From assembly GCA_034509735.1 (NCBI GenBank), contig JACGWO010000012.1:5082367-5146366 (forward strand): a DNA stretch of 64,000 nt, written 5' to 3'. Under the pieces are notes generated by a model that ran no database searches, had not been told where the DNA came from, and saw only the letters and a program-made list of their open reading frames with translations. This document shows positions 11,425 to 24,039 of this stretch, piece after piece (within the stretch, counting starts at the first letter, position 1; each line of letters begins with the position of its first letter). The DNA comes from Sesamum alatum. Lineage: Eukaryota; Streptophyta; Magnoliopsida; Lamiales; Pedaliaceae. The position numbers and the translations under genes are program-made.

Positions 11425-13633
11425 CACGAGCGGAAGCGAGAAAGTGTGAAAAAGTGCGTAAATTAAATCAAATCTCATTTAAAATACGAATCCCAAGGGG
11501 TGTACCCTTGGATGCTCAACCGGGCGTTCGATGTAGGATGTGTAAATATTAAAAACATATATTTAAACACATAGGGCATAGATGTATATTAAATCAATCA
11601 AAGCGTAATAAACCGTTACCTTTGATTATTTAGCGTATTCTCCCGGCTACTTGCGTTGTTCCTTCTCCGGAATGCTCACGAAATCCAAACGTATGGATTT
11701 TTCAAAGGTGATCCACACCACACCGGAAGAAACACACGTTCTTCTTGCTAGAAAAGAACGGGTTTAAGAAGGAATCGGTTTAAGAGAAGAACACTATGAA
11801 TTAGTGCTCTCTTAAACTTACTTTGTTCTTCTTCTTGATTCAAAATCAAGTGAAGAACACAAGTGTAAGAGAGGAGAGAGGCCGAGAGTTTGAGAGAGAG
11901 GAGAGGATTTTTGTCTTCTCTTTTTCCTAGAAAAAGATGAATAATGAATCACTTATGCTTGGTGTTGTATATTCTAATATATATACATAATTAATGTGAT
12001 TATTGGAATGTGTCTAGGTTCATCCAAGGATGTCTAGATTCATTCCAATCAATCACCATCAATTCTTCAATCAAGCCTACCAAAATTTATGGTATGAACA
12101 AATCATACCAAAAGGGAAGAGCTTGATTGGAGTTGATTTGTCTCTTTCCAAAACAGATAAGTCAACATACCACCTAGCATGAAACATGGCTGATTTTGCT
12201 TCCTCCAAGGGAGCATGTCGGCCATGTTTAATTAAGGGAAGAAGTCCAACTTCTTCCTATTCCAAAATAGGAATTATTTCTCCTCTCGGGTATAATTTAA
12301 CGGACCGAGTTTTATCGTAATCCAATTACGACTAATCCAACATTAAATCCAATTTAATGTCCATTTAAATTATTCCCGTTGATCTTTTAATCCAATTAAA
12401 AGATCCAACATCTCAACTTTCCATATTTAATCGAAAATCTAATTTACCGATTAAACGAAAGCCCGATACAATATCGGCCCGTCCATCCAATAGAATTTCC
12501 CTTAAGTAATCCAATTACTTATTTAATCCTTCGAGATTGACTCCAAGTCAATCTCTCAACCTCCTCGGTGATTTGTGTGTGACCCTATAGGTTCACCCTC
12601 AGCTAGACTTGGGCCCATGTCCACAAGGCCCGTGTCCCACAAGGGCCCGTTACCATGGGTGGCCGTCTAGCAACGGTCCATGGCACTAGACACTAGGTGA
12701 ATTGGCGTGAACATTTAGGCGCCGATTCCGTACGGGTACGATCCTTCCGTCTACCATCTCCCGGCCTTAGTTTAGGGTATGGAATTGGGCGTCGGTTCCC
12801 ATCTTTAACTAGGCATCTATGCTTAATACTCGAGACCACATATGCTTCATTGCGTCGACACAGGAAACCATTCCCTGTTCGACCAACTACTGTGGCCATA
12901 GCTTCAAACAGGATGAACGTGTCTCCGAGTGCATAGGAGATACCTCTGTCACATACTGACAGGGGAAGGATCCTCTTCTTGGAATCCACCATCCTCGCTA
13001 CACATTCCGACTGCACTGGACAAAGCTTATGATAATCATCTTACAAAATGATTACCTCTCGCCAGATCCAAAATACAGCCGTCCTGTGCACGCGACTGCC
13101 ATGATTCCTCAAGTCTGAGAATTACTCCCGTACTATCGGAACCGGGGAAAACTAATCATACTGACCAAGCCTCCAAGGTTTCCATATGATGATCCCCGCG
13201 AGTCAGTCCAGTCGGCTCGACCCCAGTCGACCAACCCATCAAGATCGTGTAGGCGTCCCACGCCTGTCGCCGATGAAACACGGCACTCATCCAATGAATA
13301 CGACTCTTGACGCAAGTCTCAATAGGACTCTCGATGCCCTGTCTCGAGGTCCTCGACTTGGAACGTTTCAGACCCAACTCTTAATCAGTTGGTTTCATGA
13401 CCACCATCCAATGCGTGGCCCAACTGCACGAGTTGTTATCCATGGTCTGTGGGCTTTGTTGCGATATAAGTTAAACACCGTTTTAACAAATCTAAGATGA
13501 GCGCAACAAAGAAGGTACTATTGGTGACGAACACTCATCTTATTCATCACATAATAATATTACATCTACATCAAGCTCTCGAATAGGTTACAAATTGCCA
13601 AACCTATTGGCTTTCTGGTCACCTATTCCAACA
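11425..13633 (-). repeat. 3' LTR of element B
   Basis: Pairs with 19048-21258 (2209 versus 2211 bp). The first 27 bp present in the 5' LTR (19021-19047) are missing here, at the junction with element A. It ends on the + strand ...ctattccaaca before the PPT, so the - strand start is TGTTGGAATAGGTGACC. A TATA-like block (11977-11990) lies about two thirds along. Confidence 0.92.
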
Positions 13634-13635
13634 AT

Positions 13636-16375
13636 CTCTCACTTGACCTAAAGCCAATCACCCATTGACCTCAAACCTCTTATTCAGATGGTGAGTGTGG
13701 GCAACTTGCGACATGAGCTTAGCAAGTGGATCTGCTATGTTTTCTGCGGAGCTGACTCGGTCCAACCGAACGTCACTCTTGCTATTCATCTCTCTAAGTA
13801 GATGGTAGCGTCTAAGAATATGCTTGGATCGTGATGAGATCTCGGTTCCTTTGCTAGCGCTATCGCCCCGTTGTTGTAGCCTACTTGGAACCCTTCCAAG
13901 TAACCACGCCACCATTTAGTCTAAATACAAAACCATACTGAGACTTGGCATCATCGTCATCCGACTGGAAGCTAGCGTCGCTTTAGCCTTCCAGTATCAA
14001 CTCTCCACCGCCGTAGATCAAGCACATGTCCCTAGTCCTTTTCAGGTACTTTAGGATAGTCTTGACTGCACTCCAGTGTGCCTCCCTGGCACACGACTGA
14101 TATTGGCTAGTTACGCTCAAAGCGAAAGCCACATCAGGTCTAGTGCACTGAACAGCACACTGTATGCTGCCTACGGCTGAAGCATAGGGGATGTCCAACA
14201 TCCTTTTAAGCTCCTCATCAGTCTTAGGAGACTGCTTCTTGGATAACTTAATTCCATGCCTCATAGGAAGGAATCCTCGTTTTGAGTTCTCCATCTTGCA
14301 TCTCTTCAAGACTTTCTCAATGTACGAGGACTGGGCCATTCCTAACATCTTTCTAGATCTATCCCTGTAGATCTTGAAGCCAAGGATGTAGGATGCCTTC
14401 ACGTCCATCTGCCATATTTCACGGCAGACCTTCTGCTCTTCTCCAACAGTTGTGAAACCTTCCGGCTGATCCATATAGATCTCTTCCTCTACGAAACCGT
14501 TGAGGAAGGCCGTTTTCACGTCCATCTGCCATATTTCATAGTCATACCATGCTGCTGGCAGTATCCGAATGGACTTGGCCATTGCTACGGGCGAGTAGGT
14601 TTCCTCAAAATCGACCCCGGGTCGCTGAGTGTAACCTTTCGCCACAAGCCTGGCTTTGAAGGTTGTAACCTCCCCGTCAGCTCCAAGCTTATGTTTGTAT
14701 ACCCATTTACACCCTACGGGTTTAACCCCTTTGGGTGGATCTACTAGCGTCCAAACCTTGTTTGTACCCATCAAGTCCATCTCGAATTTCATGGCCTCAA
14801 GCCACTTGTTCGAATCAATGTCCGACATCGCTTCTTCGTACGTCTTCGGATCATTATCCAACTGACCGGTCAGGCCCAAAAATCCATACCTATCAGGTGC
14901 ATGGGATACTATGGCCGACCTACGGAGGACTGGAACAATATCAGTGGGAACTTCTGGCTCAGATGTCACTGTCGCCTCTTGGGGTGCCTCACTTGATTCC
15001 TCAAGGAGCACCTCATCGCGTCGACTATCCGATGGAAAACCTTTTTCCAAGAACACTGCGTTTCACGAGACAAAAACCTTTTGCTCGGAGGGATCATAGA
15101 AATAATACCCCGCAGTTTCTTTTGGATAGCCGATGAACCTGCATAAACTAGACCTCGAGTCCAGTTTATCTCCCACTAATCTCTTGACATATGCGGGGCA
15201 ACCCCACACTTTCAAGTATTTGTAGGAGGCAGGTTTGCCATGCCATATCTCATATGGCGTCTGGGATACTTTTTTACATGGCGCCAAGTTCAAAACTTTG
15301 ACCGCCGTCTCAAGAGCGTATCCCTAGAAGGAAAGGGGGAGTTCGGTAAAACTCATCATGGATCGGACCATGTCCAACAAGGTCCTATTCCTCCTTTCAG
15401 ACACCCCATTAAGCTGCGGTGTTCCAAGAGGGGTCCAGTGAGATAGATTCCCATTCTCTTTTAGATAATCAGTAAACTCACCACTCAAATACTCTCCACC
15501 TCGGTCCGACCGAAGGGCTTTGATCTTTCGATCGGTTTGGTTCTCTATTTCAAGTCTGTATTCCTTAAACCTTCCAAAGGCTTCAGACTTGTACCTCATC
15601 AGGTAAACATAACCATACCGTGAGTGATCTTCGGTAAAGGTTATGAAGTACGAGTACCCACCTCTAGCCTGAGTATTTAGTGGACCACAATCATCTGTAT
15701 GGATCAAATCCAATAGACCACTGGCTAGCGTACTTTGTCCAACAAAGGGTTTCTTGGTCATCTTTCCCTTTAGACAGGATTCACAGGTCGGTAGGTTGTC
15801 CAAATCGTCTATTTCTAGACTCTTTGAGTCCACCAACCTTCTTATCCTATCTTTAGAGATATGACCTAACCTCGCATGCCATATCTGTGCGTTATTATGA
15901 TCATCACGTTTTCGTTTGTGTTCTGTAGTTATAATCCAATTAGACTGTTGAAGTATGTACAGACTGTTGACCAATGTACCAAGCAGATGAAAAATACCAT
16001 CTTTGATAATGAAAAAAAACCGTTTTTATTGATGGTAAAGTCATATCCCTCCTTATCAAGGACCGAGATGGAAACAATATTTTAATCATGCTAGGTACAT
16101 AGAAACAGTCGTTTAGTACAATCCTAACATGACTACTAATGGCTAACTCTAGTGATCCTACGGCCTCCGCAGCAACGGCCTTGCCATCGTCTAGCCTCAG
16201 GATCATCTCATCCTTGGTTAGCCTTCTGCTTCTTTGCAGTGCCTGCAAATCATTGCAGATGTGAGCACCACACCCGGTATCCAATACCCATGAAGCAGAA
16301 TTAGTAATCATATTAACTTCAACCACAAACACACCTGGGTTGGAGAGGAGTTGTTGGCACTCCCTCTTTCAATGC
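13636..16375 (-). pseudogene. Element B pol polyprotein, inactivated with an RT deletion
   Basis: Pieces in order on the - strand: protease (16332-16090, SWVLDTGCGAHIC), a frame change near 16085, integrase (15974-15324, with HTDDCGPL and SDRGGEY), a TAG at 15324 and a TGA near 15060, then integrase C-terminus and RT (15056-13983), and RNase H end (13915-13658). The RT keeps the N-terminal KARLVAKGYTQRPGVDF block. After KVCR (about 14424) about 95 residues, including the YVDD catalytic box, are gone and replaced by eight residues EIWQMDVK, a repeat of an upstream segment. A second frame break lies near 13950-13980. The enzyme would have no polymerase activity. Confidence 0.9.
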
Positions 16376-17196
16376 CCTTTCCCTTGGCAATGCTTGCAGA
16401 CATCATTTACCTTGGACCGCTGAGAACCACGGGCCTTCCCTTTCCCTTTTCTCGGTCCAACCGGAGCAACAGGGACGCCCGGAGTGCGAGCAGGGGCCGC
16501 AACCGTCGTCCCTTTACCCTTCTTCCTCTTCCAGCGTCCGGCCTTCTTGCCATTCGCCTTGGAGGTCGAAGCCTCTCCTATCAATACCACCGGCGCCGAC
16601 TTGTGGGTCGTTGCCTCGTATTGGACCAGCATGTTGATAAACTCATGAATAGACTTCTCAAGTCCGTTCATGTTGTAGTTTACAACAAACGGGTCATAGG
16701 ATGGAGGAAGCGACTGGTGGATCACGTCAATGTACGTGTCATTGTTAAGCCCAGCTTTAAGGTCCTCGAGTTTCTCCACTAGGGAGAGCATCTTGATCCC
16801 ATGACTCTGTACAGATGCTCCTTCAGCGAGCTTGGTGCCAAAGAATGCTTTTGTGGCGGCATATCTAATATGCCTATCCGGAACCGCATAAACCTCGTTC
16901 ATGCGGAGCATTATGGCGGAGACGTTGTCCAGCCTCTCATACTGCTTCTGGATGTCGTTAGACATCGAAGCCAGTATGATACTGCGTACTTTCCGATTGT
17001 CCTCATGCCAGTTCTCGAACGTCAAACGTTCTTCAGGCGTGGACCCCTCCGGTAAGTCGCTCGGTGGCGGCTCATCCAAGACGTAGCCTTGGTTCTCGAA
17101 ACCGAGGACAATCCTCAGGTTTCTCAGCCAGTCCGAGTAGTTCGTTCCGTTGAATTTGTTAGTCTCGAGAATCATGGTTAATAGGTTCTTAGACAT
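16369..17196 (-). pseudogene. Element B gag (UBN2-type copia gag)
   Basis: 275 codons from MSKNLLTMILETNKFNG, with the WLRNLRIVL block near the N-terminus typical of copia gag (UBN2 family), a Lys/Arg-rich tail and a zinc knuckle CKHCQGKGH at the end. The frame stops at TGA 16369-16371, where element A has the Trp codon of the knuckle (GHWKREC). Read through that stop, gag and pol share one frame, as is usual in copia elements. The start is supported by 55% or more identity to the gag of element A from its first residue. Gag would package element RNA. Confidence 0.88.
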
Positions 17197-19004
17197 ATCT
17201 ACATTAATGAAAATGTAAAGCAGAAATTAGCAGATGATGGTAATATTATTGTTCAAGTTGAAGACTTGGTCTTTTAGTCTTTAACCCTCCCACTATTTAT
17301 ACGAAAGTCCGCCACTCTCAAGCGGAGTTTCGGGAAACCATTTCCTAGTGGGCTTGGGATCCACAAGCGTAATCTCCATGCCCCGCTTTTACGATTCACA
17401 TGAAAGAGACCTCGTGCGAGATATCTAATATCATTCTCATCCAATGAGATTCCCAAGATATTTTGCCTCACCTATTCGCATGGTTCTGAGGACTCCAAGC
17501 AAACCATGTTACTCAGTGTTAGGCCCGACCCATCAACCAAATCATACCTCAAACTGTCGCCCCCCACGACTCGTGAGACAGGGAAACAGCGAGCGCAGTC
17601 TTTTCGTTCACAACAATGGTGCAGCTTTCCCCTATTCCAAGTATGCCACGACTCGTGAGACCACACTTGGGTAGTGGTAGCTTCCTCACCACATTGTTGT
17701 GGATGGAAGGCTCAGACAGACCAAAATACCATTTTGATCCAAGTCCGTTCTGGGCCTAATATTTAATTTGGTCCAACCAAATGAGAGTTTTGAGTGTGAC
17801 CGAGACCTCATCACATTATGGTGTTTTTAGCATGCATAAATATCCAATATTTAAAGCGATAAATAAAACGCCGCATGCATAAAACATAGCATACCCCTGT
17901 TAGGATGATCACAAGCCTAACCTATGCGACCCACTGAGCCCGCAGTGAGTGTATGGTCTGTCTAGGGTGGTCCTAAATTATTACAATAATAATAAACCCA
18001 TTGTCATTCCAATGGGCCTTGAAGTGCTTCTTGTTTCACGCCTTGATGCTTTTCCTTGGGGTCTCCGACTCCAATTGCTTGTTAAAATTAAAACCTCACC
18101 AATCCTATCTACTCTCATTACAACTGAAAGTAATACATTGGTAATAAAGAAAACAAGCCTTAACATCATGAGGCTGAAAATACGGGAGATGATAGTCCCA
18201 AAAACAAGAGGCACGCAGGCCCCACCCAACAGAAAATAAATGATCATACAATAATCCATACATAAGGTCTAGGGCTCTTGTGATCATCCCATGTTGATTC
18301 CATCAACACACATAACATAATTATTCTAAATAATCATGCATAAATACCAATGGATATTCCAAATACCCAAGTGATGTCCAACATCACAAAAGTATAAACA
18401 TACAAATAATATGCAAAATTCAAATTTTAAATTTAATGGACATTTTAAACAATGCATCCAATGCATGTATTAATCCCAAATTAATCAAGCAAATTTAATT
18501 CAAGGAATAATCCAATTATTCCAAAATCAAAAATGCAAAATTAATATATTTTCAGAATATTGTGCAGAAAATACAGAAAATCAAATTTTCCGAAAAAAGT
18601 CGAAAAACGGCACAAAACGGCCCAACCGTTGTGCTGGCCGGCCGGCCGCGCGCACAGGGCAGCGCGCGCTGGCCTCGGCCAGCAGCGGCCGGCTGCGCAC
18701 AGGAGCGCGCGCGCGCCTGTGCGCAGCGTCCGCGCGCGGCCACTACCGGTCTGATCGAATTTTCTTTTTTTTTTTTTTTGTTTTTTCAAAACTGTTTCAG
18801 CACAATAACAGTAATATTGTTCTGAAAATAAGCATGCAATTTTAGATCCAATCTAACAAAATAAAGCATGCCAAAAGTCCATTAAATCCAAACAATTAAA
18901 TTATCATATTATTCATATATTTATACAATCTAACATGCCAATAAAGCCATTTAAAAGCAAGTAGATCATGCCAAACACATAGATCTATGCCCTTACATCG
19001 AATC
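17197..19004 (-). other. Untranslated leader of element B
   Basis: About 1.8 kb between PBS and gag without a coherent ORF. It is AT-rich except for a strongly GC-rich island at 18610-18750 that can fold into hairpins (separate entry). Blocks near 17430-17700 and 17890-17950 reappear in the leader of element A (22290-22520 and 22790-22860), so the leader is conserved between the two subfamilies. Confidence 0.7.
18625..18750 (-). other. GC-rich hairpin island in the element B leader
   Basis: An isolated GC-rich block in AT-rich DNA. The 12-base arms gctgcgcacagg (18692-18703) and cctgtgcgcagc (18716-18727) are perfectly complementary around a 12-base loop. A second small hairpin (ctggcc/ggccag) lies at 18669-18682. 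The ORFs drawn through it are composition artefacts. Confidence 0.75.
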
Positions 19005-19020
19005 GGGCTCTGATACCACT
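19005..19020 (-). other. Primer binding site of element B
   Basis: The - strand reads tggtatcagagcccga three bases after the LTR, complementary to the 3' end of initiator tRNA-Met. It defines 19021 as the inner edge of the 5' LTR. Confidence 0.92.
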
Positions 19021-21258
19021 TGAAGGACAAGCGGATCCGTCCGGGAGCACGAGCGGAAGCGAGAAAGCGTGAAAAAGTGCGTAAATTAAATCAAATCTCA
19101 TTTAAAATACGAATCCCAAGGGGTGTACCCTTGGGTGCTCAACCGGGCGTTCGATGTAGAATGTGTAAATATTAGAAACATATATTTAAACACATAGGGC
19201 ATAGATGTATATTAAATCAATCAAAGCGTAATAAACCGTTACCTTTGATTATTTAGCGTATGCTCCCGGCTACTTGCGTTGTTCCTTCTTCGGAATGCTC
19301 ACGAAATCCAAACGTATAGATTCTCCAACGGTGATCCACACCACACCGGAAGAAACACACGTTCTTCTTGCTAGAAAAGAACGGGTTTAAGAAGAAATCG
19401 GTTTAAGAGAAGAACACTATGAATTAGTGCTCTCTTAAACTTACTTTGTTCTTCTTCTTGATTCAAAATCAAGTGAAGAACACAAGTGTAAGAGAGGGAG
19501 AGAGGCCGAGAGTTTGAGAGAGAGGAGAGGATTTTTGTCTTCTCTTTTTCCTAGAAAAAGATGAATAATTAATCACTTATGCTTGGTGTTGTATATTCTA
19601 ATATATATACATAATTAATGTGATTATTGGAATGTGTCTAGGTTCATCCAAGGATGTCTAGATTCATTCCAATCAATCACCATCAATTCTTCAATCAAGC
19701 CTACCAAAATTTATGGTATGATCAAATCATACCAAAAGGGAAGAGCTTGATTGGAGTTGATTTGTCTCTTTCCAAAAGAGATAAGTCAACATACCACCTA
19801 GCATGAAACATGGTTGATTTTGCTTCCTCCAAGGGAGCATGTCGGCCATGTTTAATTAAGGGAAGAAGTCCAACTTCTTCCTATTCCAAAATAGGAATTA
19901 TTTCTCCTCTCGGGTATAATTTAACGGATCGGGTTTTATCGTAATCCAATTACGATGAATCCAACATTAAATCCAATTTAATGTCCATTTAAATTATTCC
20001 CGTTGATCTTTTAATCCAATTAAAAGATCCAACGTCTCAACTTTCCATATTTAATTGAAAATCCAATTTACCGATTAAACGAAAGCCCGATACAATATCG
20101 GCCCGTCCATCCAATGGAATTTCCCTTAAGTAATCCAATTACTTATTTTATCCTTCGAGATTGACTCCAAGTCAATCTCTCAACCTCCTCGGTGATTTGT
20201 GTGTGACCCTTTAGGTTCACCCTCAGCTAGACTTGGGCCCGTGCCTACAAGGGCTCGTGTCCCACAAGGGCCCGTTACCATGGGTGGCCGTCTAGCAACG
20301 GTCCATGGCACTAGACACTAGGTGAATTGGCGTGAACAATTAGGTGCCGATTCCGTACGGGTACGATCCTTCCGTCTACCATCTCCCAGCCTTAGTTTAA
20401 GGTATGGAATTGGGCGTCGGTTCCCATCCTTGACTAGGCATCTATGCTTAATACTCGAGACCACATATGCTTCATTGCGTCGACACAGGAAACCATTCCC
20501 TGTTTGACCAACTACTGTGGCCACAGCTTCAAACAGGATGAACGTGTCTCCGAGTGCATAGGAGATACCTCTGTCACATACTGACAGGGGACGGATCCTC
20601 TTCTTGGAATCCACCGTCCTCGCTACACATTCCGACTGCACTGGACAAGGCTTATGATAATCATCTTACAAAATGATTACCTCTCGCCAGATCCAAGATA
20701 CAGTCGTCCTATGCACGCGACAGCCATGATTCCTCAAGTCTGAGAATTACTCCCGTACTATCGGAACCGGGAAAAACTAATCATACCGACCAAGCCTCCA
20801 AGGCTTCCATATGATGATCCCCGCGAGTCAGTCCAGTCGGCTCGATCCCAGTCGACCAACCCATCAAGATCGTGTAGGCGTCCCACGCCTGTCGCCGATG
20901 AAACACGGCACTCATCCAATGAACACGACTCTTGACGCAAGTCTCAATAGGACTCTCGATGCCCTGTCTCGAGGTCCTCGACTTGGAACATTTCAGACCC
21001 AACTCTTAATCAGTTGGTTTCATGACCACCATCCAATGCGTGGCCCAACTGCACGAGTTGTTATCCATGGTCTGTGGGCTTTGTTGCAATATAAGTTAAA
21101 CACCGTTTTAACAAATGTAAGATGAGCGCAACAAAGAAGGTACCATTGGTGACGAACACTCATCGTATTCATCACATAATAATATTACATCTATATCAAG
21201 CTGTCGAATAGGTTACAAATTGCCAAACCTATTGGCTTTCTGGTCACCTATTCCAACA
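19021..21258 (-). repeat. 5' LTR of element B (complete, 2238 bp)
   Basis: Starts TGAAGGACAA at 19021 beside the PBS and ends ...TTCCAACA at 21258, giving TG...CA termini. Directly beyond it lies the gag of element A. TATA-like sequence at 19600-19614 (- strand sense). Confidence 0.93.
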
Positions 21259-22049
21259 TCATATGCCCTCGAATGTTGCTGGGAGACAACCTTTCCCTTT
21301 CCTTTGCCTTTCCCTCTTTGGCAATGGGAACACTCTTAGTGTTCGTAGCTGCTTTAACGTTTGTCCCTTCCCTTTCTTCTTTTTCCAACGTCCGGCACCC
21401 TTGCCTTTCTTTTTGGAAGTTGAAGCACCTCCAAACAATACTGAAGGCGTGGACTTTTTGGTCGTTGTCTCGTATTGCACCAACATATTTATCAACTCAT
21501 GAATGCCCTTCTCAAGTGCGTTTATGTTGTAGTTGACAATAAATTGGTCGAAGGGGGTGGGAGTGACTGAAGGATCACATCTATGTACGTTTCATTATCG
21601 AGGCCTGCCTTTAGGTCCTCGAGCTTTTCCACCAGGGTAAGCATTTTAACCCCGTGCTCTTGTACAGAGGATCTTTCTGTCATTTTAGTTCCAACGAACG
21701 CCTTAGTCGCGACATACCTAGTATGCCAGTCCGGGACTGCATAGTAATCCTTAAGGCGAGCCATAATGGAAGGGACATCGTCTAGCCTTTCATCCTGCTT
21801 CTAAATCTCATTCGTCATCGAAGCAAGTATGACGCTACGGACCTTTAGGTTATCCTTATGCCAAGTCTCGAATGTCACACGTTCTTCTGGCGTGTATCCT
21901 TCCAGTAAAGTCCTAGGGAGATGCTTGTCCATGACGTAGCCTTGGTTCTCGTAATCCAGGACTATCCTGAGATTGCGCAACCAGTCGTTGTAATTGGTTC
22001 CATTGAATTTGTTGGTCTCAAGTATGGTTGATAAAGGGTTCTTAGACAT
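21259..22049 (-). pseudogene. Element A gag, separated from its pol by element B
   Basis: Begins MSKNPLSTILETNKFNG (22049) and is collinear with the gag of element B, including WLRNLRIVL, KLEDLKAGLDNETYIDVI and the basic GKGAGRWKKKKGKG tail. A stop after SMTNEI (about 21802) and a frame change near 21530 break it. Its 3' end stops at 21259 at the LTR of element B; the missing zinc knuckle is on the far side at 11375-11424. This split is the main proof that B inserted into A. Confidence 0.9.
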
Positions 22050-23689
22050 TTTAAATCTACATTTAAAAACAGAGTTCGCGATCAGCAGAATTTAAAAGAG
22101 GAGGTTTGATATATATAATTAAATGCTTGGTCTTTAGTCATTTAATGCTCCCACTATTTATACGAAAACACGGTACTCTCAAACATTATTTTCGAGAAAC
22201 CTTTTCCTAGTGGGCTTGGGATCCACAGCGAATTTCCCATACCCCACTTTTACGATTCGCATGGGAAGAATCCTGTGGGAGGTATGCCATACCATTCTCG
22301 TTCCACGAGATTCTCAAGATTATTGCCTTACTATTTTACATGATCCCGAGGACTCCAAGCGAATCATGCTAATCGGGCGTTAGACCCGACCCAATCAACC
22401 GAGCCATAGACCCACTGCTACCTCCACGACTCGTGAGAAAGATAAACAGTGGTCTACTTTTCGTTCATGACATAGTGCAGCTTCTTTTAAGTACGATAGA
22501 CGTGCCACGACTCGTGAGACCACGCTATCGACCTAAATCAGCTTCCTTTCTATGCCATGGATTGGAAGGCATGGACGAACTCCTAGAGTCCATGTCCACT
22601 TTGTCTAGGGTCTAATATTTGGACATTGGTCCAACCAATGTGAGAGTAGTAAATGACCCAGATCTCATAAAGTAAATATATCTACACATTCATCCACAAT
22701 GCGTAATAAAATAAATTGCATCCACAGCAGTTATATGATAAATAAAACGCCATTCATCCATCATAATAACCACATGCAAAATTAAAGCCTAGCACGCCCC
22801 TGTTGGATGATCACGAGCCCGAGTCCTATGCGACCCACTGAGCCCGCAGTGGATCTATGGTCAATCTAGGGTTGGTCCTACACTATTACATTAATAGTAA
22901 CCCAATCATCATTCTGATGGGCCTTGGTCTCTTTTCTCTTTCTTCTCTTCATGGAAACATCTTGGAACCTCCGGTCTGGGCTCTCCATGTGGACCTTCCT
23001 TCTTCTCCATCAATTACGTAAAATAAAACCTCACTTCTATTCTACTCTCATTACATATTAAAAATAGAAACCCCAGCGAAAACCCGGGGGGAGTACATAA
23101 GGAGGGAGGTAGAATGCCTTATTATTCCAAGGCAACTAGAAAGGGAGAAGGAGAAAGCAATAAAAGAGGCACACAGGCCCAACAGAAAATTAAACCATAC
23201 ATCCGGTCTAGGGCTCGTGATCATCCATTTTCATCCAACACACATAATCATATGATCCAATCACACAAGATACATGCTAACAACATATGATTACCAATCA
23301 TAATTATCGAAGATAAAAATAAATACGTAATGTATGAAAATATGGTACAATTGTTGGTAATAGTATTTTCTCGTTTTAGAAAGACCTTTCCTCATTATTT
23401 CTAGGTAAATTATCCCGAGATTCCAAATCCAATATAATTTTACCTCCTAAAATAATGTCTTAGAAAATTAGGCAAAAATTGAACAAAAATGAATTTTTCA
23501 GAATTAATTAAAATTAAAACTGAAAAAATAGAATAAAATAAAAGGGGAGAAACCCTAACAGCCGGTCGCCGCCACCAACAGCAGCCAGCCGGCGCGCGCC
23601 TGGTCGGCAGCAGGCTGCACGGCCGTGCGCGCCGGCAGGCTGTCGCGCGCGCAGGCTCTCTTGCCTGCGCGCTAGCCTGCCGGCCGCTA
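22050..23689 (-). other. Leader of element A, PBS deleted
   Basis: Same layout as the leader of element B: AT-rich with shared blocks, and a GC-rich island at 23560-23689. It joins directly to an internal position of the LTR at 23690, so the PBS and the R-U5 part of the 5' LTR are missing. No coding capacity. Confidence 0.7.
23561..23689 (-). other. GC-rich hairpin island in the element A leader
   Basis: Outer arms gccggcaggct (23631-23641) and agcctgccggc (23674-23684) pair perfectly over 11 bp. Inner arms gcgcgcaggc (23647-23656) and gcctgcgcgc (23663-23672) pair over 10 bp with a 6-base loop. The sequence is unlike the element B island but the placement and folding are alike. Confidence 0.75.
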
Positions 23690-24034
23690 GTCGATGAAAT
23701 ACGACAATAGATGCTTAGTACAAGTCCCAAAGGGAATCTCGGTACCCATTTTCGAGATTCCTTGACTTGGAGATTTCCGGACTGATTCGGAGGGACTGAT
23801 TTCATGGACCTACCTCCAAGCATAGTCCTAGTCCCCGAAGTACGTTTTCAGTCTGTGGGCTTTGTTTGCGTAGTGAACAGATATGTATAAAGCAGATAAA
23901 GTGAACACAAACAAAGTAATGCCAAATGAATTTCATTTCTTTATTCATTAATAATATATCAAATCCTAGAAATTGTCTAGACATAGGTTACATTTCGCCT
24001 GCCAAGATTGGCTACATGGTCACCTATTCTAATA
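23690..24034 (-). repeat. 5' LTR remnant of element A (345 bp)
   Basis: Collinear with 7813-8157 over exactly 345 bp. The terminal TGTTAG on the - strand is changed to TATTAG. At 24040 the Tat LTR of element C resumes. Confidence 0.9.
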
Positions 24035-24039
24035 CTACC

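Larger units (their letters stand above)
11425..21258 (-). mobile_element. Element B: Ty1/copia retrotransposon nested in the gag of element A
   Basis: 3' LTR 11425-13633, PPT 13634-13648, broken pol 13636-16375, gag 16369-17196, leader 17197-19004, PBS 19005-19020 and 5' LTR 19021-21258. The two LTRs are about 97% identical in the stretches I compared, so this is the youngest of the three nested elements. It interrupts element A between the pol-side half (up to 11424) and the gag half (from 21259). The outer 27 bp of its 3' LTR and about 10 bp of A are missing at the left junction, so no target duplication remains. It cannot be autonomous: its RT lacks the catalytic region. Confidence 0.92.
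6174..24034 (-). mobile_element. Element A: Ty1/copia retrotransposon nested in element C
   Basis: Ty1/copia element on the - strand. 3' LTR 6174-8157, PPT 8158-8171, pol about 8180-11424, gag 21259-22049, leader 22050-23689 and a 5' LTR remnant 23690-24034. Copia element B (11425-21258) sits inside its gag. Flanks gtacc (6169-6173) and ctacc (24035-24039) look like a 5-bp target duplication with one mismatch. Order protease-integrase-RT-RNase H defines copia. The PBS and about 1.6 kb of the 5' LTR are deleted. By eye the LTR remnant is about 90% identical to the matching end of the 3' LTR. Confidence 0.9.

Noticed and set aside
18541..18825. Open frames with Ala/Arg-rich products through the GC-rich leader island
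   Set aside because: Open in several frames on both strands because of GC composition; no start context or homology. Interpreted as RNA structure.
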